NCBI RefSeq assembly: GCF_008831285.2
Contig: NC_045140.1
Coordinates: 4,071,528-4,135,527, forward strand
Reading direction: 5' to 3'
Source of the DNA: Nymphaea colorata
Lineage: Eukaryota; Streptophyta; Magnoliopsida; Nymphaeales; Nymphaeaceae
Length of the DNA stretch: 64,000 bases
Made by a program: the position numbers and the translations under genes
Shown: positions 13,346 to 32,284 of the stretch, one piece after another
Position numbering within the stretch: the stretch's first letter is position 1
Layout: every line of letters begins with the position of its first letter
Notes under the pieces: generated by a model
What the model was told of the DNA's origin: nothing
The model's database searches: none
Seen by the model: only the letters and a program-made list of their open reading frames with translations

Positions 13346-14629
13346 GTTGGGACAATACCACAAAAGCGGAATTTTAGTGTCTGTGAAAAATAAGACTAGA
13401 TCAGGCTTAACATTACAACAATTTCTGTTCATGCATGGAACGTACGGTTTTGATGCTTGTTATTTTAAAGTTTTTCTATCGCCCAAGTTTTCCACGATTT
13501 TGCCATAAAATTATTTGTGAATCTTATTATAATCCTTCTTCCCATGTATATCACATCACAGGAGGGAAGGCTTGTTGTTTTGGCCTAGCGTTTCCACTTT
13601 CCTACCCTGACCTGCCAAAATTAAATAAGAAGGTCAGCTACTAGCACATGGACCATCCATCCCTAGCTCCTTAATTAATTCTGAACATGTCCCTCTTACT
13701 TCATTCAAGCAAAATGCTCCAAAGATACATTAAAATAAATATCAATAATTTTGAAATGTACCATATTGATAAGATATTCATGTCAAATAAAAAACTTAAG
13801 GAGCGTCCTTGAACTATTAATAATTTTTTATGTATATTTACCATGTCTTTTATAAATTTATTGGGAAATTCACATTTAAGACCTTTTACATGTAATTAAA
13901 TGCAATCGGATATGGTGATTACGACAGAGGAGAAGAAAAGTCAAAATTTTTTTATGAGAAAGTTTAATTAAAGTTTTTAAATTTTGACAAAAGCCGAATA
14001 ATAAGAAAATATTAACTACCATAATTATTTTTAATTGATTGTGTGTGTGTTGGAAAGTGTAATGTGTCGTGAAAATATTAACTGCCATCATTATTTTTTT
14101 AATAATAAGAAAATATTCGACACTCAAATTACTAAAATGCCACTTAGGGATGTGAGAAACTAGGACCATATAAATTGGTCATTTCCTTGTTAATTGTTCT
14201 AAAAAGATTTCGTCTTTTGTCATAAAATGAAACAAATGTCATCCGTTTTATGTGTGTGATGAGGTTATTTTCATTACGGACAACATCCTTCTAACTAATC
14301 TCTAAATGGTGGCAATTCAAATAGAATCCAACTAATAATTCGATAATTTTCTTACTTGTTGCTGCGTAGACATTGCCAGTTTTTGTGATAGACCATTGCA
14401 ATTTTGAAAGCACGGGACTCCAACAAAGTTCAACTCTTGCCGATTCGTAAGAATGATTTCTTTCATCTGTTCATGTGTGCATGCTATTGTTAGTCAAATC
14501 TAGAATTAAGTTCTTCCGCATAATTTCTTTATTAGTGTATATGTCTTCCATCCACCCAAGGTAGAACTAAAGAATTCTGGCTAAAGAGCAGTATAAAATT
14601 TTTAACTTTTAAGAGGCAACAATATGTAA

Positions 14630-14743
14630 ATGAGAAAAAATGCTCATAGATATGAATATAAAAATATGAAAAAAATATGAAGGGCTATGAGAAAAAATGC
14701 TCATAGATATGAATATAAAAATATGAAAAAAATATGAAGGGCT
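14630..14743. repeat. Perfect 57-bp tandem duplication
   Basis: Two adjacent units, 14630-14686 and 14687-14743, appear identical along their length, from ATGAGAAAAAATGCTC to ATATGAAGGGCT. Perfect identity points to a recent slippage event or an assembly duplication. Confidence 0.9.
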
Positions 14744-15414
14744 TTTTAGGTCAGTGTGAGCAATTATCCACACGTAGCCCACACAACCAATTTCCCCTAC
14801 AGATTTTTCAATCAGGACAGCTGCAAAGACTGAACTCTAAGTCTAGAAACAAGTGTTATCCTTAAGTCTCTAATAGTCAACTTACTAAAGGAGACTAGAT
14901 AGACTGAGTAGCGTGCACACTTCTGTGCATGCAAGAAATTAATATGCACTCAAAAACTAAAAGGGGAGGCGGAGACATTTTAGATTTTTTTATAAAAGTA
15001 TGTATATTTTAGTCTTTTAATATTATTAAATTTTCTTTTTCCTTTTTGGTTACTTTAATAAAAGTATTGTAGTCATTACTACATGCACAAGGGTGTGCAC
15101 CTAACCAGCTTCTGTTTGTGCTCCAAATACTTTCCACCAAATGCTTCCGTTGCAGTGATCTTCCTCAAAATTTCAGCACTCCTATTAATTCTAAGTTTGA
15201 TGGCAAAAACAAATAAATAAGCTATTCATGCCAAAACCGATATGATAAATCACCCTCTTTTTTAGCAAGTCAATGGATGTCCATCCCAAGATTGGAAGAT
15301 GGTATAGTGGATCTTTCAAAGGTTTCTAGAGCCCTTCCTTGTGTTCGTTTTTTTGGGTTTTTACAAAACATGCTTTGAAACTTTTTACAGTCAAGAGGTA
15401 AAGCGCATTGAGAC

Positions 15415-15500
15415 ATGACAGTGACCATTGCAAGACCCAAACCTAAATCCTTAAAGGAGTTGGATCACCTTGCCGCCCAATACGCTACCACTCTTCGAGG
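15415..15500 (-). mobile_element. SINE-like tRNA-related fragment (copy 1)
   Basis: The minus strand contains GAGTGGTAGCGTATTGGG (A-box-like). About 35 bp later comes CTTTAAGGATTTAGGTTTGGG, with a B-box-like core. Two other places in the window (29395-29462 and 56750-56845, both minus) share the order 'CATTGGG-type A box, TTTAAAGGGG, GGTTCAAATC-type B box, TTGTGG', which suggests a dispersed family. Length and ends were not determined. Confidence 0.35.
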
Positions 15501-16140
15501 TTACATGCAATCTTCTACTCTCAAATTAGAGGAAAATCACATAGGAATTTTTCTTAGCTCTTGAATTTTGGGGTCCACAATCATGCTTATATGCTTATGA
15601 GGGTTCAAATAATGGTTTGGACTATCGTAAACCGGATACGGATCCTCTTCAATTTCTTTATAGATTTGATCTGAGACCCAAACTTACCATATCACTTCAA
15701 ATTGGGCCTACAGTCGCCGCTAATGTAGGATGATCAACATATACAGGCCCACTAAATAGATTTCTAACAAGGCTTCTCCATAAAATAACAAGAGATGATA
15801 ACGACCAGGAAAAGTTGGGAAGAAGCAGGGAGCAAAATCGGGTCCCCAAAAAGCTTGGTAATGGGCAGAACAGAACAACCATGGGAAGTAAAAGACATCT
15901 TGAGAAACTTTCACACACGCACGCAACCCTTTCATAAGAATGAGAGGGACACAGGATCCTATGTTATCTCTGTCCCCTCTAACCTAACTTGTGTTTGGTT
16001 TGGTGGTTATCAAGGTGCCTTCGTTTAGGGTCACCCAGCCAAAGCATAGTCTGCAAAAGCAGGTGCATTGAAAAAGAAACAGAAAAGAATGGAGAAAAAG
16101 AACAAGGGGAAGGGGGGGACACCCCCAAAGGATCTCCTGC

Positions 16141-16147
16141 TATAAAG
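16141..16147 (+). promoter_or_regulatory. Probable TATA box of the CYP724-like gene
   Basis: TATAAAG lies 89 bp before the start codon. A TSS about 30 bp downstream would leave a 5' UTR of about 60 nt. The placement is sensible, but there is no direct evidence of the TSS. Confidence 0.55.
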
Positions 16148-16229
16148 TGGAGGCCTGGGCTTTACCAAAAGACTGCAGAGGCTGAAGACATTGTTAGAAA
16201 AAGAGGGTGTTGGTAGGTACTGTGGAGAA

Positions 16230-21944
<5,715 letters not shown>

Positions 21945-24900
21945 TGGGTTTTGGGTTTTGGCCGGACTCAAGGCGGAAACACTCCGTCCAAATTATCCCA
22001 CTGATTCAGAGAAATATGACGGCGGTGGCTTTTTTTCTTTTCCTTGTTTTGTTTTGTTGGTTGGGGCAATTTATATCTCTCTTATATGAGCTGTAACTAC
22101 TGAAATCAACCGTCCTATTGTACATGTATGAAAAATGTGATAGAGTATGCCTATTGCCTTCAGTTTTGGGGGAAAAATTTACGGGAAAATGGAAAATCAG
22201 CTGCCCAAATGGCCAAAGCTAGTTTCTAGAGTATATTAATCAAAGCCATACATATAAATAACTTTGTACCATATGCAAGTATATTTTAATAATGTTTGAA
22301 AACTATATATTTTATTATCATAAATTTGACACACTGGGTGGTTTACTTTGGAACACTTGGTGGCTCCATTTAAGGTTTCTTAATCCATATATATGCCTAC
22401 AGGGAAGCCATCAATAGGGAGATCATGCAGGAGGTGCAAAACGAGAGATTGGAAGACGGAAGCTTCTCTTTCAAGAGGGAAGAGTTGCCCTTATTAATAT
22501 ACCGATTTATAGCAAGACTTGCATGATTTGCTTGGTTTTGAAAGTACAGACTTTCTCCATCTATGTGGGTAGTATTATGTAAGGGTAAGTACCTAAAAAT
22601 AAGAGAGCTTTTGGACTTGAAATAATAAGGGTAGCACATCAAGGGCTGGAAAAGCATATTATGGGGTTGGGACGAAGCTAGTCACCTTATAAAATGACAA
22701 GTAGAGGATTGCGAATCCTGTAAAACATGGTCTGAAGAATGGGTTTGGGCCTTCTTCAAAATCTGATTAATGTTGAAATATGATGAATGGACCGGACCGT
22801 TCATGTTGCTATTTTTGTGAATTAGGTTCTTTTGTTAGAATTTAGTGTAAACAAAATGAAGACACTATCTCTTCTGCTAGTACAAGTATGTAATTCAACC
22901 TTTTTTGGGGAGAATAGAAGGTAAACTTGTGAAGAAAATAAAGAAATCTTAACTTTATTAAAGGAAGATGTATATAATGGAATTAGAGTGAGAAAAAATG
23001 TAGAAATTGATAAAAAAACTTATTTGGAGAAATGATGTAGTCCCAAGACCAAGAGCAAACTGGTGTACCATTTTTTCCTTTCGAGGGAAGGCTTTTTACT
23101 TTCAACAAAGTGCATAAATGGGTAGCCCGTCTAGTCAATTGCTATCCCATGTGCAGAAGAGCTATGGAGTTGTGTGCTTTTATAAATTGTCTAATAGTTG
23201 TTTCTTGAGGAAGCTTGTTAGATGAATCTTCAATTTGGAAGTATGTCCTCCTTTTCGTATGAGGTAAGCGATAAGTTAGTGGTGGAAGCTTAAGATGTTG
23301 CCGAAATGGATAAGAAGACAATTATGACTTGTGTTTCCGCTTGTAGTTTGCAAGTGTGCATATTTATTAAATGTCTCTTCATAATGGGGAAAGATCAAAA
23401 GGGTGACACTCCATGCAATGAAATTAATTAGGCTATGATGTGCTGATTTGGGAGGGATGATAAAGAAGAAATCTTCTTATGGCTTAAGCATGGTGCCAGA
23501 CCTAACTTCCAGCCATCATGTAGGAGTTGGGATATTATGGTCTAATCAATATGTATCTACAAGGGTAATATTATTAAAAATTGTGTATATCATCAGTAAA
23601 AGAAACAAAGGCTAAAAAATCTTTAGGAATTATATTTTTTCCTTGCTTTGAAGAAAAGTGGGTGTGGCTGTACCTCAAAAAGGCCACAGCTCCCCTACCC
23701 TTCCCTGAAAGAGCGTGACATAGCTGGTTGGACTGATTGGTGAAACCTTGCTTTGAAGAAATGGATGGTGTGGCTATTTACAAAGTTTTTTCATATAAAT
23801 TCGTAGCTTCATGGGTTCTACTATGGTTGCAGCAGGTGATTTCAGGTTGCAAATCACATGGAAATTGACTAGTAAACAACATATAAGAACAACTAAAGGC
23901 GGATAGGGATTGCCATGCAACCCTTCTAGCCATGTGCAAAACCAGGATTTTTTTTCAGAGGCGGGCCAAATGGTCAATCGAACTTATCTGAGTTGGATCA
24001 AACTAAATCCGAATCTAAAAAATACATTACCCAACCAAAATTTTTTCAATTTTTGTAATGTATTTTTTTTTTTCCAATTAGTTGGGTGGGACCACTCTCC
24101 CTCCACCCCTGTTGAATTTTAGAACACAACCTTGCAAAAGAGGTTATCGTTTTTTCTAAGCACGAACTGCCTCCTTGCACAATGGTTGATAAAATAATCT
24201 CGTGAAGGCTGAGGATGATATTCTGTTTACCTACAGTTTTATGTGCATGTTTGGTTCCATAGAGAAATGAAACCCTAACCCAAGTTCATTTCACATTCCA
24301 ATAGCAAGATAGAAAGCAAAAAAACAAAAACAATGATGGCCAAAAGTAACACCACAAGAGGCTGTTCGGCAACATAACATATTGTTACTGTCTTAAGAAT
24401 CTACAATCATGAAACACTTGTTACAGCATTTTATGAATCTGCCTCGTCTTTTGAAGCAGATTCACGTGATAATAAAAGAGTATTACTATTACCAAACAGC
24501 CTCCAATGAAACTAAGGAACCAAAACAAAGGAGGCAATTTTATAGTTGAAGTAACAAGAGAAAAGGGAAAGATTTGCAAACAAACACAAATAACAACTCT
24601 AAATTTTTGGAATCCCATTTACCCCAATGTTTTAAAGCTTGATACGTCAACTCATTGTCTTAGTTGACTCAGCTGGACCTGGACTTGGCCCCCTATTGGG
24701 TTAACCTAGTAGCAGGACTCTTTCTTGCTTAAACTTGGCTTGACTTGGCCATGAGTCAGCCCGACTTCGTTCACTCATTGGCTCTGTTGGAACTTGGTTT
24801 GACTTGATTTGAAACTTGTTTGACTCGATGCAATTTGGTGGTAAACTTTGCATTTTGTAATCAACATGACTGGTTATAGTTGCTTCTTACTACATTTCAG

Positions 24901-25640
24901 ATGTAAATCTTCTACCATATTTTGATACAAACATATTGAATGATTGCCCCTTTAGTAAATTTACATATGATCACAGACGACGAGTGAAAGTTGATTAGGA
25001 TTGACTTTAAATGTGGTTAAATATATTCATTTCAAGTTGAGCATTGTGCTCTTTACTTCTGGACTTTTAGTTTTAGATAATATTATAAATGCATGTTGAG
25101 TCTATTAACTATTGGATAGCTGTAAATATTGAACAGCAATTTTAATGCGAGAAAAGATACCTCTTTATTTTGAATTATAATTTATCCTATTTTAGAATAT
25201 ATGTAAAAGGCACTTTGGTGCAGTCACGTGTCCTCTAGCATTTTCTGTCAAACACCATATATGCGGTCATTTGTGAATTAATTTGTTAACCACGTGGTGG
25301 TTCTTATTTCTCAAAAGTTGAGCAGTGTTTTATAAATAGTTAAATGCTGACCAGTAACTTGTAATTTTTTCTTTCATTTGAAGGGAATCTTGGTGCCTGT
25401 CCTCGACATAGTTTAAGGCGAATAAGAATGTCGATGTATTATTATTTTTAATGTTTAGAACAACGACGTTCTTGGCAAGAACTCAGCTAAGACTGGTTCG
25501 TGTCTGGAGCACTTGCCCTGTTAAGGTCCTTTAAACGTGTCAACAGATCTTTACGACACGTTTGAGAGAAGGGAGATCAAGATGGCGGTGAAGGCTCGAT
25601 GAAGGTTAGGTTCTTCCGGATATTTGGTGTTTTGATTCAT
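21945..25640. other. Intergenic, no gene recognised
   Basis: Beyond one MITE (24358-24503) I see no exon chain. The region 24650-24870 is built of degenerate GACTTGG/TTGACTC words resembling repeats near 32.3-32.5 and 43.2-43.4 kb. The open frames here are short and without domains. Confidence 0.5.
24358..24503. mobile_element. MITE copy D of the 'GGCTGTTTGGCAACA' family
   Basis: The left end GAGGCTGTTCGGCAACATAAC and right end TATTACCAAACAGCCTC are inverted complements over about 15 bp with few mismatches. The same family as copies A-C near 11.3-11.8 kb. The flanks give no convincing target duplication beyond CAA. Confidence 0.65.
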
Positions 25641-25945
25641 AAAATAAAAAAAACTTCATGGTGGGAGAATCTGGAACAAATAAAAACAAAAGCGAGAAAA
25701 AAGCAAAGTTGGGAGGAACTAGAAAGCATGGAATCAATGGTGTGAGTGTATATATGGTGCCGTTGTTTGGATGCCGATTCGGAGGTCCCTTGCTTTGTCT
25801 GGCCGCTCTCTCCCTTTCTCTTCGCACTTCTTGTCGCTGTTCTTCTTTTTCACCACCACCATCCTCTTGGTTCTGCAGAAGACCGGGATCCTCGTTCCTT
25901 CCTTCATCGTCGAGGTTGGTTCCTGGCTTCCGATTCTTCACGAGA

Positions 25946-28750
25946 ATGGAGGTATTCCGTCGCTCTGTTAATCGCTTTATTCGTTTCACCCGTCGAGTAA
26001 GTCCCTGTTGGATATTTGGTTGGTCGCTTTATTTTGATCCGTTCTTTGCCCTTCTTCTTCTGTCCTCCTCCTTTCGATCATTATACCAACATAAGGAATC
26101 GATATTTCCTTTATTACTGTGGTTTACTGGATTTCGTGAATTAATGGAGTGTGCAGGAGGAATTTATGTGTCCGATGATTGGTTAGAAGAGGATTTGTAG
26201 GTGAACGGTTGTCTGGTTACTTGATGGTGGTCTTGGGACTCCCCACGAAGAGATGCTAGAGAGAGAGAGAGAGAGAGCGAGAGAGGTCGGACCGTAAGGA
26301 ACTGAGTACTCGATTGATTATCGGCAGTTACTTTTGGCGACCAACACGCCCCGCTTATGCTGTTGATACAGTTGCTAGGACCAATTACGCGAAATTTACC
26401 ATAGGAAGAATGAAATGAATGTTGAGAACGAATTAGATTGCTTTGTTGATTTGGCTGTGGTCGTCGTCCGAACTATTTCCATCTCTGTGTTATCATGCGG
26501 TATTGCTGGCGACAGAGTGAACTTCGTTCTCTTTCTGTTTTTTCTTTTTGTTCTTCGCTATTAATATAAATTGGTTTCTTCTATGTTGCTTCTACACTAA
26601 GTACGCAATTGATCTTTTGATTTCTGGCGTGTTAATGATGTGCTGTTTTACTGCCTCTTGTGTTGTACAACAGGATGTAAAGCTCAATGTCGTTGGTTTT
26701 GGTAGGCTAAGGGGATCATTCAAAATTATATTACTGTATCGCATAAAACTTTCTTTTTTCGTCGGCAAGAAATGCCTATGCTGCAATTATCGTGACCGGA
26801 TACCTTAGTCTGATCTTCTTATGGCCCTGTATTACATGCAAAGGGATCATTTAGTGCGTTATTGAAGCTTATATAAGGATGTGCTCACCGGGACGCCTTT
26901 GGTGATGGAAATGTAGAATTGTTTTGTCGGTATGAGAAAGAACTTGGTACTCTAAAGTTATGGCATGTAACCTTGGGAGGAACATTGAGCTTGTAACCCC
27001 TCTTTTTGTTGTTGGACACCAGGGAAATTGTTAAATAATTTATGTTTGGAGCCTAGCTCCATTCACTGCAGATGGAGCAATTTGATTGTTGACCAAAGCA
27101 ATGAAATTAAAACTGTTTTTAATTTGCTAATGTATTGGAGTCTCCCCATGTGAGCATGCTTGTTATTTGGCTTGTTTTATTGCAGACTGATTTTGAATAG
27201 GTTACATAATATTTGCCAGAGGGCTATCAGAACCTGGCATTGGTGCTCTCAAGATTTTTTATGATTTAAGCAGCAAGAATCAAGTAGGAAGCAGCACGGA
27301 GAACTATTTCTGAAGTTATACATTTGATAACATGAGATACTAATAAAGCCACATACCTATTAAAAATAACATTTTGAAGAATTTAAGGATCAAGGCCAAT
27401 GTCGTAGAAATTGGGCTCATCTGTGAGGTCTGAGATTCTTGATGGGTCATGTTTCCTGATTCCTAGATTCTTACTTACTGTAAAATTGGAATAGAAATTG
27501 GGCTCATCTGTGAGGTCTGAGATTCTTGATGGGTCATGTTTCCTGATTCCTAGATTCTTACTTACTGTAAAATTGGAAACATAGTTGAACTTATGCATGT
27601 GTATGTCTATGTATGTGTACAAGCTCTTACATGAGCTTCCTTCTTTTTTTCTGTTTTCTTTGCTCATATGTAATAGCCGTTCCTGCTAGAAACATGTGTT
27701 TGTGCATGGATGATGGTGTGCTGTGGTATTATGTGTGATCGATCTCCCATTTTCAGCGACTTGATAGCAGTCGCTTGAAATGTGGAGATTTTTTGTGATT
27801 TCAACCTTCTGTATAACAGTATAAATTATATTTATTCCTGACATTAACTTCTTATCTCCTCAGCATCTTTGGACTAGTGGTGGTGTCGACAAGAACAAGT
27901 TACTGGTACACAATTTGCAAAAATATGGTGTAATTAAGTCGAAGAAGGTAGCTGAAGTCATGGAGGCTATTGACAGGGGATTGTTCGTACCTCCAGGAAA
28001 TGATCCTTATTTTGACAGTCCTATGCCGATAGGTTACAATGCAACTATTTCTGCCCCCCATATGCATGCAACATGTCTCGAATTGTTGCAGGAGCATTTG
28101 CAGCCTGGAATGCATGCTTTAGATGTTGGTTCAGGTAAGTTTTTCCTTTTTTTCTTTTTTATTTCAATGTCATTTTTCTGTTTATTATGGTATCTCATTT
28201 CATTCTTTTCAACAGGAACTGGCTACCTGACTGCATGTTTTGCTATGATGGTGGGACCAGAAGGCCGTGCTGTGGGCGTGGAACACATCCCAGAGCTAAG
28301 GGATAGTTCTATTGACAACATCAAGAGAAGTGCTGCTGCATCTTTGCTCGAACAAGGCTCTCTCTCTGTGCATGTTGGAGGTTATCATCCATTCTGTTGC
28401 CTCTTGACCAGCTTAACTTAATGTTCTTCAGTTAATGTCAGTTTTGATTCTTATGTCCTTTGGTCTATTCAACAATTTTTTGGCATGGTTGTGCTTTAGA
28501 CGGTCGACAGGGGTGGCAACAATTTGCTCCTTACAATGCCATTCATGTGGGGGCAGCAGCTTCTGAAATCCCGCCTTCACTCATCGAGCAGTTGAAGCCT
28601 GGGGGAAGAATGGTGATTCCTGTTGGAAATTTCTTCCAGGATTTGCAAGTCGTTGATAAGCAGCTTGATGGTTCTGTCAATGTCCGAAGTGAGACGTCGG
28701 TACGCTACGTCCCGCTTACCAGCCGTGCCGCGCAGCTGCGGGGTTCTTAA
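25946..28750 (+). CDS. PIMT: Protein-L-isoaspartate O-methyltransferase (PIMT)
   Basis: Four exons: 25946-25996 (coding part), 27864-28134, 28216-28380, 28500-28750, with matching phases, giving 245 residues. It repairs isoaspartyl residues in aged proteins by methylating them with S-adenosylmethionine; plant PIMTs matter in seeds. Seen in sequence: DSPMPIGYNATISAPHMHA substrate region, SAM motif I DVGSGTGYLTA across the exon 2/3 junction, GVEHIPEL, the AIHVGAAA block, LKPGGRMVIPVG, and the conserved C-terminus SVRYVPLTSR. Start choice: ATG at 25946 gives MEVFRRSVNRF before HLWTSGGVDKNK. The frame stays open upstream to ATGs at 25754 and 25658, which would add 64 or 96 residues rich in Ser, Arg and hydrophobics, like a targeting peptide. 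Plant PIMT2 genes are known to use alternative starts. Exon 1 is the least certain part. Confidence 0.88.
26257..26284. repeat. (GA)n microsatellite in PIMT intron 1
   Basis: GAGAGAGA run within the 1.87-kb first intron. It would lie in a 5' leader if transcription began downstream. Confidence 0.85.
27405..27578. repeat. 87-bp tandem duplication in PIMT intron 1
   Basis: Units 27405-27491 and 27492-27578 begin TAGAAATTGGGCTCATCTG and appear identical. They lie about 290 bp upstream of the exon 2 acceptor. The 94-codon minus-strand open frame across them is an artefact of the duplication. Confidence 0.92.
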
Positions 28751-30298
28751 ATGCTTATACTTGCGTAGAAGGTTCTTAAAGGAATTGGTCTTTCTATGAT
28801 ACTGTGCTGTAAATACGTTATGCCTGTATACTTTTGTAGCTAAAAGAATCTTGAGATTTGGAAGTAAAGACTGGATATTTGGCTGGGTTGCCTTCTCTTT
28901 TTTTTTCGCTTATTTGTTCATAATCTTCTTCCTCTGTGTGTTTTTAGTTCAATTTCGATGTTTGCCTGGTGGAATGCAGTACGTAAACACCGCTGTCATT
29001 GATAATGTTGATGTAGCTAAGAAATGTCGCCGACATTTGTTAGTAGTACCGCTGACATAGTTGTGCCGATGTAGTTAAATGGGTCGTAATTCTTCCACTC
29101 CCGTGGAATCGAGAAGCCATTCTTTGGTGGATACCTAGCCTTTGTGGTCTACCACTGTAAAACTTGTTCATGATGCCGCCCCTATGCCAAATGTCCTGTG
29201 CAAAAACATTAGCAGCTATAGTAATGGCTCACAAAACACTAGCATCTTTTTACTTCCTCAAACAAATCCCGATACCAAGTGATGTTTAGAGCATAGGGCA
29301 CGGGATCCTGCCGCCATTTTCATGGAGTGTAAGTTTCACAGCTGCTCCTAGGAGGAAGAAATACACCCAAGAAGTTCTAGAGCTGCAACCCACAGGATTC
29401 TGACCCGACTCCCCTTTAAAGCTCCTGTGCTTAAAACCCATTTTCTCACCCCGCCCTCACTTGCACAACTTCAGGTCAACTATCTGCTGCATTTACGAAG
29501 TTGAATATTGCCAATATAACCTCCTAGGAGAATGAGCAGATAAGCATTGTTAAGCACGTACGGCTTTAGTTGGCCCCGTCGCATAAGAGAGCATCTTGAT
29601 GGCAAACAGTTGGGAAGTTTTCAGCTTGGTGATATCTCTTTGTCGCTGCACCTAGCTTCCTGGAGCTCATCCGGGCTGCTTGGCTCGAAGAAAAAAGGTA
29701 CTTATACCGAAGAAAGAGTTGGACCAATAGTAAATCCTGCAGAATTGAACAGCGCCTGCCAAAAGATCTGGATCTAATAGAACCATGATGATTCAACAAT
29801 AATTCACAAGGATAAACCTCAAAATACATTGGCAAGTAAGAGTTGTTATTAAGATCTGTTATTAATGAGCATGGTTCAAATCCCTTTTTGCATAACGGAT
29901 TCAGCAGGGCTTCTCTGACATAAAACGAGCTAGTACAAACCCAAACTGCAAGAAGTTGGAAGCCGCCGACTTCTTACAGTCATGACAAGTATTGGTGTCG
30001 AGGCAGGGCTTGTTTAGCCATCCTTTGTCAGCCAACTTCTTACGGAACCATGGAGAAATAAAATTCACAAGGAAAATAGAAACAGACAGCCATTTCTCAC
30101 AGCGATGTTCAACCTTGTATTCTCTTTGCACTTTTCATGTTAAAACTCACAACTACCTAAGCAGTTCAACAAGGACCGGGCCCTCTTCTCAGCAGCCATT
30201 TATCGGACCTAAGCAGTTCAAACGATTTTTACCAGCTGATCCTTTCAGACGTGCAAACATGCGACTTCCAGAGAGTTGTGCAGGTTTGGCGTGCAAGT
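28751..30298. other. Intergenic between convergent PIMT and PPR genes
   Basis: This holds the presumed 3' UTRs of both genes. One SINE-like fragment lies at 29395-29462. No other coding or RNA gene is recognised; the open frames here are short and lack domains. Confidence 0.55.
29395..29462 (-). mobile_element. SINE-like tRNA-related fragment (copy 2)
   Basis: The minus strand reads TTTAAAGGGGAGTCGGGTC then AGAATCCTGTGGGTTG, close to the 56.8-kb copy (TTTAAAGGGGTTGGAGGTTC, AAATCTTGTGG). The A-box half is poorly preserved. Confidence 0.35.
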
Positions 30299-32223
30299 CT
30301 ATGCTGATCTTCCACCACCAAACCTAAGACGCAGGTTGTCCAATGTTCGAGCAACCAGCAAAAGCCTTGGGTCATCTGCAGGTATCTCCCTTTCCTGATG
30401 AAAGGAACCCATTACATGTCAGTTCCACAAGAGGTGAGCAGATTAGCATGCCTGGAGGTTGAAAGGGATCTAAAACTACCAGGTCATGTGTCACAATATT
30501 GTAGAACAAAAAGAGCAATGATACCTTCAGCCCTTTATAGTAAGCCTCCACGGTAGGCAGAGTAACGTTGATCCTGCGGCTCTGCATCAGATCCCATATG
30601 TAATTGGCAGTGGTATATCCTCCTGTCTGCAGGCAGTTATTGAACAGATTACATTGTCATGACAACTGCATGAAATGAGATGAAGGTACTAAACGCGTCC
30701 ATCTCACCCACCCTTTCTCCTGCTGCAGCCAAAAGAAGATCATTCCCCATCTTTGCATTCAAAAAGAATCCTCTTGCACTCATCTTCATCTGCAGAGTGT
30801 GACAACCTTTTGAAGAACTTGAAATCATATTTCAACTAATTAAGAAACTTCACAAACATCATAAACCAAGATACCAATGTCTCTTGAGCTATTTCCATTC
30901 CTCGAGGAGTATGTCCAACCATTGCTCCCTCTACCAGTGCCTACAACCCAACATAGTGTTATTGGTATAAGAACTAAAAATTCACAAGCCAGAAAATGCA
31001 TACCAAACCATAAAACAATCATCATTTATTTAAATAAACCTTAAGATAAAGCATAACCAAATATAAGAAGCTAGCACGACTCAAAAGGCATCAATAGTGG
31101 GGTAACATGGAATATCTGGATATGCTGTCAGACAATATAAAGAGAGGGTTTTTGGCAGGCAGCTCCAAAAGAGCTTGTGATGCCAGCTCATTAAAAATTC
31201 TACATGAAAATAAAGGTCGTCACATTCTCTGAAGGAAATTTCAAGCCCAGGAAATTTCAACGAAAAACGTATAGCAGTTTAAAGATGTAGACATGCAGTA
31301 TTCTGTTCGATCATATGATAATTGTCTGAGGCTCTGAGCCCTCTATTCAAAATAAGTCACATGGACTCACCAGAGTGTTGTATCTGAGTCAACTCATCTC
31401 AGCTGCAGGACCGCAGGTTTACATTGGGTGCGACAGAAGCCAAAATCAAACAAGTCTGGTGCAGTCAACCGCATATGAATACTTTCACCCAGTTTTAGAT
31501 GCGCACCAGACTCGAGTCGACAAGTCCACCACAGTCAACCGCGGCACCATATTTTTCATCCAGAAATTACACTAAGTCATTTTTTACCAAGTCCATTGGG
31601 GTGAAAATTTATCTCTCTCTCTCTCTCTCTCTCTCATTTTCAAATTAGTATTTGATAATTTGGTTTCTATGAGCAATATCATTTATTTGTTGTTTTAGAT
31701 TGTGTAGAAACATGCAATGGGAGAAGAAAACGAAGACAAAACACAAAGGAGACCAGCAGCGGCAAAAACGACAGTGGCGGCGGAAACGACAGCGGCGGCG
31801 GAAACACCAGCAGCGGCGGAATCACACGATCACAGAACAAATTCCACACGTGCTGGCTCTGATACCATGTAGAAACACGCAATGGGAGAAGAAAACGAAG
31901 ACAAAACACAAGATATACGTGGAAAACCTCAGGAAGAGGTGAAAAACCACGAAGAAGCTCTAACCTAGGGGCAAAACCGCAACCCTAGGAGAGAGAAGAT
32001 TATTTCCACTTAATCAACTAATTTATAATAAGTGGAGATTATAAGAGAGAGAGGTACAGAGCCCCGCCTAGGGTACCGAGCCAGCCTCGGTATTCGTGCC
32101 CATGGGACCGGGTCCATATCTGGACCCGGTTCCCTATTACAAGATATTCAAACAGATTGCTTTGTGTTTAATTATCTTTGTATTTAGTTACTATTTGCTA
32201 AGTGGTTGCTTATCAAATTACTC

Positions 32224-32284
<61 letters not shown>

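Noticed and set aside
22396..22440. Possible last P450 exon after TACAG at 22396
   Set aside because: The true last exon at 21854-21944 joins in phase (CGG split codon) and gives the expected [14 protein letters not shown] ending with a stop.
25746..26000. Alternative PIMT first exon in another frame (reads YIWCRCLDAD)
   Set aside because: Starts at GTG with no ATG, and its frame at the 25996 donor does not match the phase of exon 2.
29860..29895. Possible tRNA (GGTTCAAATCC at about 29873)
   Set aside because: No A box, anticodon arm or acceptor stem pairing can be placed upstream at tRNA spacing.
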